NCBI GenBank assembly: GCA_964467615.1
Contig: CAYXRK010000043.1
Location: 1 to 28,543, forward strand
DNA length: 28,543 nt
Source: CAYXRK01 sp964467615
Lineage (GTDB): Bacteria > Hydrogenedentota > Hydrogenedentia > Hydrogenedentales > GCA-2746185
Reading direction: 5' to 3'
How positions within the stretch are numbered: position 1 is the first letter of the stretch; each line of letters opens with the position of its first letter. A program made the translations under genes and the position numbers. Below the pieces are notes generated by a model. The model saw only the letters and a list, made by a program, of their open reading frames with translations, had not been told where the DNA came from and did no database searches. Shown here one piece after another: positions 23,074 through 28,543 of this stretch.

Positions 23074-24204
23074 ATGAGAACGATGTTATACTTGGCGGCG
23101 ATGTCCAGCGCTATTGCCGTCAACTCAAATGCCGCGCCGGCTACGGCGATTTATGGAAATCGGACGATTTCCATCGAGAGGACGCTGGACGACCCGAACG
23201 ATTTGTGGGTCACGCCAACGGACCTGACGCGCATCAACGGCTTCGTCATTAAGCCGGAAGGCGCATGCCTCGACGAGGTGTGCATTCCAATCCGCGAGAA
23301 CGACACCGCGTTGTCCGTAAAGCGCGATGGCCAACAGTGGTTCAACGTCTCCGAACTCGCGCGTCGCCTAAACCAGGGCAGCGCCGCAGACGCGGAGAAG
23401 CGAGTATTCGCGTTCGACCTGGTCCCGTCCACGCTCGGCGGATTCTTGAATTCGGCGGTCGCGCCGGATTTTGAACTGAAGGACCGATCCGGGAAAACGG
23501 TGCGCCTATCGGACTTCAAGGGGAAGAAGGTCTTGCTCGTCACCTGGGCAAGTTGGTGAGGGTGCCGAATGGACCTGCCAGGCTGGCAGGCGCTGTACGA
23601 CGAGTACAAGGGCAAGGGCTTCGAAATTATTTCGGCCGCGCAGGACACGGGCGGCGAGGCGGCGGCGGGTCCGTGGTTTGACAAGGCCAAGGCGACGTAC
23701 ACCCAGATCGTGGACGAGAACCACACGATCAGCGCGCTGTACAACATGACCAACGTTCCGACGGGCGTGTGGATTGACGAGGAAGGGTACATCGTGCGGC
23801 CTCTCGAGACGGCGTACACGACGAGCGGGGAGATGACGTTCGGCGGGAAGAAGCTCGTGACGCAGGGGGCCGACTACGTCAAGATGCTGCGCGATTGGAT
23901 CGAGAAGGGCGCGGCGAGCGAATACGCGATGACGCATGAGGCGGTCGCCAAGAAGCTCAAAGCGCGCACGCCGGACGAGGCGAACGCGGATGCGTCTTTC
24001 CAACTCGCGAACCATTTCCATCGCGCGGGCGACACGGAACGAGCGGACCGGTACTGGGCGGACGCGGAACGCTTACGTCCGGACTCGTGGAATTATCACC
24101 GGCAGGATTGGTCGTTCACGCCGAAGGAAGCGGGCGCGAATTGGATGCAAAAGTTCCAGGCGCTTGGCGACGAGCCGTACTATCCGCCGCTCGAAGTGAA
24201 GTAG
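23074..24204 (+). CDS. Thioredoxin-fold selenoprotein (TlpA/ResA-like), UGA decoded as selenocysteine
   Basis: I read this as one 376-residue protein with Sec at position 162 (UGA 23557-23559). AAGGGAG lies five bases before the ATG at 23074, which opens a signal peptide. An N-terminal module (to about 120) has a Cys pair, G-A-C-L-D-E-V-C. The redoxin fold begins A-P-D-F-E-L-K-D and reaches L-V-T-W-A-S-W-U-G-C-R-M-D-L-P, where relatives have W-A-S-W-C-G-P-C-R. The frame then continues unbroken through the fold (cis-Pro motif N-V-P-T-G-V-W-I-D) and a TPR-like C-terminal repeat to 24204. C164 is the resolving Cys. Predicted as a periplasmic or envelope thiol-disulfide reductase. Alternatives are a nonsense mutation of a Cys codon, or two genes with ATG 23569, which would break the fold in the middle. 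Confidence 0.75.
23574..23590 (+). promoter_or_regulatory. Candidate bacterial SECIS hairpin
   Basis: CCTGCCA (23574-23580), loop GGC (23581-23583), TGGCAGG (23584-23590): a perfect 7-bp stem with a three-base apical loop that starts with G. The stem begins 14 nt after the in-frame UGA, and the loop begins 22 nt after it. Bacterial SECIS elements lie immediately downstream of the UGA inside the coding region, with a G at the start of a small apical loop about 16-37 nt away. The hairpin also encodes the D-L-P-G-W-Q-A stretch, so it is under protein constraint too. Confidence 0.65.
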
Positions 24205-24845
24205 TCCAGGATCGATTGGCGGAGCGCGGAGGCCGCGCGCATAGGGTCGGGCGCGGCGGTCACTGCCGTGACCACGGCGGGATGCCGTGCCCCGCATTCG
24301 AGCACTTCGCGGATGTTGTGTTCCTTAATTCCGCCCATGCACGTAAACGGAATCTTCAAGCGCGGGGCGATCTGACGGACCGCGCCGGGGCCCAGCGGCG
24401 GGGCCGTCTTCGTTTTGGTTTGCGTGGCAAAGATGGGGCCGATGTTGACGTAGTCCGCACCTTCGCCCTCGGCGACGAGGGCCTGGTCGAGGTTGTGGGT
24501 AGACGCGCCGATCAGCAGATCGGGCGCGATGTTGCGCGCGATATGAATCGGCATGTCCCGTTGGCCAAGGTGGACGCCGTCCGCGCCGACGGCCAGCGCG
24601 ACATCGACGCGGTCATCGACGATAAGAAGCGCACCGGCGTTGAAGGTCCTTCGGCGAAAGGCCTCGGCGCGTGCCACGAGTTCGCGATCATCCAAGCCCT
24701 TCTCTCGAAACTGGACCAGGAGGACGCCAGCTTCGAGAACGAGATCGAGCACGTTAAGCGAGGGGCGGCCCGCGCAGAACTCTTCCGTGATGACGACATA
24801 GAGATCGGCGCGCCGAAAACTTTCAACGAGATCGTCTCGCGCCAT
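24180..24845 (-). CDS. thiE: Thiamine-phosphate synthase ThiE
   Basis: A 221-residue TIM-barrel enzyme joining HMP-pyrophosphate and thiazole phosphate to give thiamine phosphate. V-Q-F-R-E-K (diphosphate site), V-D-D-R-V-D-V-A-L-A-V-G-A-D-G-V-H-L-G-Q, and I-G-P-I-F-A-T-Q-T-K are family signatures, and the length is normal. The ATG at 24845 is 30 bp after the stop of the D-aminoacylase-like gene on the same strand, so it may be read as a second gene of that unit. Its 3' end overlaps the selenoprotein gene by 25 bp in the opposite direction. No other thiamine gene is present. Confidence 0.92.
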   Translation of the reverse strand: MARDDLVESFRRADLYVVITEEFCAGRPSLNVLDLVLEAGVLLVQFREKGLDDRELVARAEAFRRRTFNAGALLIVDDRVDVALAVGADGVHLGQRDMPIHIARNIAPDLLIGASTHNLDQALVAEGEGADYVNIGPIFATQTKTKTAPPLGPGAVRQIAPRLKIPFTCMGGIKEHNIREVLECGARHPAVVTAVTAAPDPMRAASALRQSILDYFTSSGG

Positions 24846-24875
24846 TGCTCAAGACCTTCGGGCCGCTCGCGCGAG

Positions 24876-26858
24876 TTAGTTTTTGGCCGCAGCTTTGGCG
24901 GGCGCTTTTGCTTTCTCTAGCTGTCCCTCGGCTTTGGCAGCGGCCGCTTTCGGTTGATCCTTGGATGGCGCGACGGCCGCCGCGGGTTTCATCTTCCATC
25001 CGGTCCAGCCGGGGCCGCGGACTACTCGACCCGGGAATTTTCCGGTGGGTTGCCGGTCCTCGATGACTTGGACGCCGTTGACGAAGACGTGGCGTACGCC
25101 GAGCGACAGGCGGTGGGGTTGTTCGAACGTAGCGCGATCTTGGATTTCCTTCGGATTGAAGACGACGACGTCGGCGAAGTACCCGGGTTCGAGCCTCCCG
25201 CGGTCGCGCAGTTTAAGGTTCGAGGCGGGCAGGGAAGTCAAGCGGCGAATGGCCTCGCGCATCGGGAGGACTTTTTCGTCCCGGACGTATTTGCCTAATA
25301 GCCGCGCGAAGTTGCCGTACGCGCGGGGGTGGGTGCTCGATTTGGTAAATACGCCGAAGGGGGCCATCGAGGCGGCGTCAGAACCGAAGCTGACCCAGGG
25401 CAACGCGAGCTGTTTCTTGACGTTGTCCTCGGACATCATGAAGTAGACGGTACCGACGCGCGTTTCATCTTCGAGGACGAGGTCCATCGCCGTTTCCTCG
25501 GGCGAAGTCCCTCGCTCCTCGGCAACCTGGGCAAGAGTCTTTCCCATGAGCGGCTTGAGTTTCTCGTTCGTGAAACCGACGAGGAGCACCTTGTCCGGCG
25601 TGCCCACGAGCTTGAGCATGTTCTCCCACTCGTTGGTTTCCTTGCGCATGTCCGCGACGATTTTTTTGCGCATTTCGGGATCGCGTAGCCGCTCTTCGAG
25701 TTTTTCGCGTCCGCCGTCGTGCGCCCACGGCGGGAAGCAGGCATCGAGGCCGGTGGAACCGGCGGTGTAGGTGTACATGTCGGCGGTGATGCGGATCCCT
25801 TCGGCGCGGGCCTGTCCGATCTTCTTGATCGCTTCATCCATCTTCGGCCAATTGTTCACGCCAGCCGCCTTGAGGTGGTAGACCTCGGCAGGTAACTTCG
25901 CATCGCGAGAGATCGTGATTAGTTCGTCGAGGGCTTCGAGGAATTGGTTCCCCTCGCTCCGCATGTGGGAGATGTACATGCCGCCGTATTCGCCAGCGAC
26001 CTTGCACAACTCGGTAAGTTCCTTGGTGTCGGCGTACGTAGCGGGTGAATAGATGAGCGACGAGCCGACACCCATCGCGCCCTCTTCCATCGCCTGTTTT
26101 ACGAGTCCGCGCATTTGTTCGAGTTCGTCGGGAGTCGCAGTGCGGTCGTCGAAACCGATGGTGTTGATCCGCACTGTCGTCGCGCCGATGAACGAGGCGA
26201 CGTTGCACGCTACGCCTTTTTTCTCGAGGTACTCGAGATACTCGCCGAGCGTGTTCCACTTGATTTCGTAGTCGTAGTCGCCTTCGCGCCGCTCAAGATA
26301 TTCCTTGACGCGATCATTCAGCGGGCCCATCGACACGCCCTCGCCAAAGACTTGGAGCGTGACCCCCTGGCTGAGTTCGCCAAAGGAGCGGCCGTCTTGG
26401 ATGAGCGAGTCGGTTGACCAACTGAGCATGTTGATGAAACCGGGGGCGACGATCCAGCCTTTGGCGCTCACTTCCTTTTTTGCGGTCGCGCCCTTGAGGT
26501 CGCCAATGGCGGCGACGCGGTCGCCCTTGATGGCGAGGTCCGAAATGAATCCTTCGTCGCCGCGGCCATTGAATATGGTCCCGCCGCGAACAATGACGTC
26601 ATAGTAGGGCTGCGCTTGCTGAGGTTTGGGCGCGTTCGCAGGGGTCTTTTCTTGCGCCTTTCCGGCCGCCTTTCCGGCGGGCTGCTGCTTTGCGGCGTCA
26701 TCGGCCTTCGTGGCGCCGGACGGGGCTTTTGCGGGTTGGCTGGCTTTCGCCGCCCCTTGTTTCTCGGCAGCCGCGGGCTGTTCAGGGGCCTTGCAACCGG
26801 CGTATCCGCAGACCAGCGTCAATGCGAACGCACAGGTCATTACTCGTTGGAACGTCAT
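24876..26858 (-). CDS. D-aminoacylase-like amidohydrolase lipoprotein with altered metal site
   Basis: A 660-residue amidohydrolase of the N-acyl-D-amino-acid deacylase type. The N-terminus is a lipoprotein signal, with C22 in G-Y-A-G-C as lipid anchor (Tyr at -3 is atypical). An Ala/Lys/Pro-rich linker runs to about 84. The barrel starts Y-D-V-I-V-R-G-G-T-I. Where D-aminoacylases have an H-x-H pair, this one has A-P-G-F-I-N-M-L-S-W (138-147). Where they have the bridging Cys (N-C-G), it has F-G-E-G with E173. H298 (I-S-H-M-R-S-E-G), H328 (V-Y-H-L-K-A) and D494 (F-G-S-D-A-A) remain. The C-terminus is again a Lys/Ala/Pro tail. The ATG at 26858 has GAGGAG upstream. Substrate unknown; a role in D-amino acid or wall-peptide recycling is inference. 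Confidence 0.88.
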   Translation of the reverse strand: MTFQRVMTCAFALTLVCGYAGCKAPEQPAAAEKQGAAKASQPAKAPSGATKADDAAKQQPAGKAAGKAQEKTPANAPKPQQAQPYYDVIVRGGTIFNGRGDEGFISDLAIKGDRVAAIGDLKGATAKKEVSAKGWIVAPGFINMLSWSTDSLIQDGRSFGELSQGVTLQVFGEGVSMGPLNDRVKEYLERREGDYDYEIKWNTLGEYLEYLEKKGVACNVASFIGATTVRINTIGFDDRTATPDELEQMRGLVKQAMEEGAMGVGSSLIYSPATYADTKELTELCKVAGEYGGMYISHMRSEGNQFLEALDELITISRDAKLPAEVYHLKAAGVNNWPKMDEAIKKIGQARAEGIRITADMYTYTAGSTGLDACFPPWAHDGGREKLEERLRDPEMRKKIVADMRKETNEWENMLKLVGTPDKVLLVGFTNEKLKPLMGKTLAQVAEERGTSPEETAMDLVLEDETRVGTVYFMMSEDNVKKQLALPWVSFGSDAASMAPFGVFTKSSTHPRAYGNFARLLGKYVRDEKVLPMREAIRRLTSLPASNLKLRDRGRLEPGYFADVVVFNPKEIQDRATFEQPHRLSLGVRHVFVNGVQVIEDRQPTGKFPGRVVRGPGWTGWKMKPAAAVAPSKDQPKAAAAKAEGQLEKAKAPAKAAAKN

Positions 26859-26887
26859 CTATCCACTCCTCGTTTTGTGAAGCGTAC

Positions 26888-26916
26888 AAGGTAAAGGTGT
26901 GCCGGGCCGATGTCAA
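26888..26916 (-). promoter_or_regulatory. Candidate promoter of the amidohydrolase-thiE unit
   Basis: On the minus strand a perfect TTGACA (26911-26916) is followed after 17 bp by TACCTT (26888-26893), a weak -10. The start would be near 26881, giving a leader of about 23 nt with GAGGAG before the ATG at 26858. Confidence 0.4.
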
Positions 26917-26975
26917 GAGTTGCGCGGGCCGCGGCTGTGGTATCGTGACGTGAAACGCAACTGCGGAGAACGACG

Positions 26976-27521
26976 ATGGGGATGTTGTTGAATTGTAGAC
27001 TGATCGCGGCCCTGACGCTCGGCGCGGCGCTGGCTTCCGCCGTGGAAACGAAGGAACTCGACGTCCGAAAGGGCCCCTCCAGCGGCGATACGTACGTGAG
27101 CTTCTGGTCAATGCCCGACAAGACGGTCGGGCCGGGGTACGCCTACGTGACCATCGGCGAGAAGGACGGCGTGGAGGCCGCGTATGGATTGTATCCCGAC
27201 AAGGGCGAATTGGCTGTGGGGACCATTTCCGAAGAGGTCCAGGCCGCGTTGTCGAAGTCGGACGATGGCGCGGGCGCGACGGTGTTGAAGGTGCAGGTGG
27301 ACGATCAACAGTACGCGCTGGTGAAATCGACTATCGAGAAGTGGACGAAGAAGACTGGCTTCGATCTCGCGCTTCTCGTGGCGGGCATGGATTTCGTCGA
27401 AAACGTCGTCCGCCCGTTGGGGCTAAAAGCGCCGTTCCGAAGCGTGCTCGCCGGCGACGATCCGCAGGTGTATTTCGATGACTTGTCGAAACTGAACCGG
27501 CCGAAGGGCGAGAAGAAGTAG
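26976..27521 (+). CDS. Exported protein resembling a catalytically degenerate permuted papain-fold family
   Basis: A 181-residue protein with a signal peptide (about residues 1-22, cleaved after A-S-A). The body, V-S-F-W-S-M-P-D-K-T-V-G, then Y-A-Y-V-T-I-G...A-A-Y-G-L-Y-P-D-K-G...D-F-V...L-G-L-K-A-P, resembles permuted NlpC/papain-like proteins in which the pattern is G-H-A-F-V...Y-G-x-Y-P...N-C-V-D-F-V. In this protein the expected His is Tyr (G-Y-A-Y-V) and the expected Cys is Met (A-G-M-D-F-V), so it would not be a protease or amidase. Family recognition is from pattern memory and is uncertain. It lies divergent from the amidohydrolase lipoprotein and 22 bp before the next small membrane gene. 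Confidence 0.65.
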   Translation: MGMLLNCRLIAALTLGAALASAVETKELDVRKGPSSGDTYVSFWSMPDKTVGPGYAYVTIGEKDGVEAAYGLYPDKGELAVGTISEEVQAALSKSDDGAGATVLKVQVDDQQYALVKSTIEKWTKKTGFDLALLVAGMDFVENVVRPLGLKAPFRSVLAGDDPQVYFDDLSKLNRPKGEKK

Positions 27522-27543
27522 GCTTCCAGCGTAACACGCCGGC

Positions 27544-27960
27544 ATGCCATTACTTATTCTCGCGGGCACACTTGCCATTATCGGTGCGGGAGTGTTCGCG
27601 TTGTTGTGGCAACGGCGCGCCCGTCACCAGGACACGGTGTTGCTTCGGCAGATGGAACCGCTGATGGAGGAGTTGTGGCGGCCATTGCGGTTCCTGACGG
27701 ACCTGCGGAAGACCTGGCCGGGATTGACCGACGGGCAGCGGGCCGCGATCGAGGCCTCCGTGCCGTACAGAGAACGATTTCACGAGCGAAGAGTGGACGA
27801 GTACGCCGGACGCGTCCGCGAGCTTTCGCGGCGTCTTAGATCGTGGAGGCATTGGCGGCTGCGGGCGCGCATCATCGAGTTCCTAGATGCGCACGGCAGC
27901 AAGGAGCCGGACGAACTCAAGGTGTTGATAGTCATGGTCCGGAAGAACGCGGGAAACTGA
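27544..27960 (+). CDS. Small single-span membrane protein of unknown function
   Basis: A 138-residue protein with one N-terminal membrane helix (about 3-22, L-L-I-L-A-G-T-L-A-I-I-G-A-G-V-F-A-L-L-W) followed by Q-R-R-A-R-H, so the rest should be cytoplasmic. The remainder is helical and charged (many Arg, Glu, Leu). I recognise no family. The ATG at 27544 is 22 bp after the preceding gene, with only a weak ribosome site. Confidence 0.65.
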   Translation: MPLLILAGTLAIIGAGVFALLWQRRARHQDTVLLRQMEPLMEELWRPLRFLTDLRKTWPGLTDGQRAAIEASVPYRERFHERRVDEYAGRVRELSRRLRSWRHWRLRARIIEFLDAHGSKEPDELKVLIVMVRKNAGN

Positions 27961-27983
27961 GGGGCCCGACCTTTCTGAGGCGT

Positions 27984-28538
27984 TCACACCGAAGGATAGA
28001 GTTCGCGGAGCCGGTCCCAAATGTAGTTGGTGAGCGCGCGGCCAGTGCCGGGGTCGTACCCGGCGAAACGCGTGCCATAGAGGAACACGCTCTCTCCGTC
28101 AATCTCGACGGGCTCTGATTTGTGGAGCAGTTCGGCCAAAACCAAATACGTATCAGTCTCGCCCGGAAGCTTCAGCGGAATCTCGACGACGTCTCCCACA
28201 CCAAAATCGCCGGGCGACTGGAGTAGCGCGCCGCCGGTGGACACGTTGAGCAGCACCGACTTGTGCTTGCGCACGTGAACTTGGCCTTTGACTTCGACCT
28301 TCAAGTCAGCCGGAACGCGGCACGAATCCCGATGCTGACTGCGCTTCGCCTCGGAGGGACGCTCGAGGAGTATGCCTTCACCCTCTTGCTCCGGGCCTTT
28401 GAGTACCTTCGCTCGATAGAACGAGAAACCCAGGGGGTCATGGAACTCCACGTCGATAAGCATGCCGGAGACGGGGTAGTCGAGTCCCGGAAAGCTGACG
28501 CGAAGGGTGTCGTCCGTAACTTCGAGTATCCGCACCAT
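27984..28538 (-). CDS. PilZ-domain (c-di-GMP-binding) protein, 5' end at window edge
   Basis: A 184-residue protein with an N-terminal YcgR-like beta domain (about 1-60) and a C-terminal PilZ domain. The PilZ ligand motifs are present: R70-D-S-C-R74 (RxxxR) and N98-V-S-T-G-G103 (D/N-x-S-x-x-G). It is therefore expected to bind c-di-GMP and control motility, secretion or polysaccharide output. The ATG at 28538 lies six bases from the window end, so an earlier start cannot be excluded. It converges with the small membrane-protein gene; the 23-bp gap holds no obvious terminator. Confidence 0.88.
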   Translation of the reverse strand: MVRILEVTDDTLRVSFPGLDYPVSGMLIDVEFHDPLGFSFYRAKVLKGPEQEGEGILLERPSEAKRSQHRDSCRVPADLKVEVKGQVHVRKHKSVLLNVSTGGALLQSPGDFGVGDVVEIPLKLPGETDTYLVLAELLHKSEPVEIDGESVFLYGTRFAGYDPGTGRALTNYIWDRLRELYPSV

Positions 28539-28543
28539 GAAGT

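Noticed and set aside
23569..24204. A separate gene starting at ATG 23569 with GAGGG six bases upstream
   Set aside because: It would lack a signal peptide and begin just after the redox motif in the middle of the thioredoxin fold. The upstream frame ends exactly at the catalytic Cys position. A single Sec-containing gene explains both halves.
24087..24920. Plus-strand reading frame opposite thiE
   Set aside because: No family resemblance; thiE signatures are clear on the minus strand.

Overview
The window is GC-rich, densely packed bacterial DNA with the housekeeping cluster ffh-rpsP-khpA-rimM-trmD-rplS, an ftsA gene, and many exported proteins. The mix (Tat-exported Gfo/Idh/MocA oxidoreductase, HEAT-repeat exported protein, large GH42-like exported protein, D-aminoacylase-like lipoprotein, membrane-TPR protein, DUF6498-like protein) resembles environmental genomes of the PVC/Hydrogenedentota neighbourhood. 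That placement is inference from gene content only; no marker was searched. I saw no tRNA, rRNA, CRISPR array, transposase or phage gene.

Layout. 1-3318: Tat oxidoreductase and HEAT-repeat protein, a two-gene unit behind a TTGACA promoter. 3467-6177: CorA-type transporter overlapping a multi-membrane-span protein with C-terminal TPRs. 6178-6520: intergenic, with a simple repeat and a GC hairpin. 6521-11899 (minus strand): an exported LysM/Amidase_3 cell-wall amidase, then a long coiled-coil protein and ftsA behind their own promoter. The amidase promoter has a TACA-N3-TGTA palindrome over its -10 box, like BlaI/MecI operators. 12323-15706: large GH42-like exported protein carrying a REP-like palindromic insertion in frame. 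15939-16619: DUF6498-like membrane protein. 16804-20684: SRP and ribosome/tRNA-modification operon, closed by a strong terminator. 20849-23017: family 4 uracil-DNA glycosylase and a histidine kinase. 23074-24204: thioredoxin-fold protein read through an in-frame UGA. 24180-26858 (minus): D-aminoacylase-like lipoprotein, then thiE. 26976-27960: two small envelope proteins. 27984-28538 (minus): PilZ protein.

The most striking item is at 23074-24204. The thioredoxin-fold reading frame is cut by a UGA exactly where the first catalytic cysteine belongs (W-A-S-W-UGA-G-C-R). The frame continues unbroken through the rest of the fold and a C-terminal helical repeat. A perfect 7-bp stem with a GGC loop begins 14 nt after the UGA, as expected of a bacterial SECIS. 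I call it one selenoprotein gene with an unusual Sec-Gly-Cys active site, which ordinary gene callers would split in two.

The amidase, coiled-coil protein and FtsA form a cell-wall/division neighbourhood with no ftsZ in sight. The palindrome suggests that at least the amidase may answer to a cell-wall stress repressor.
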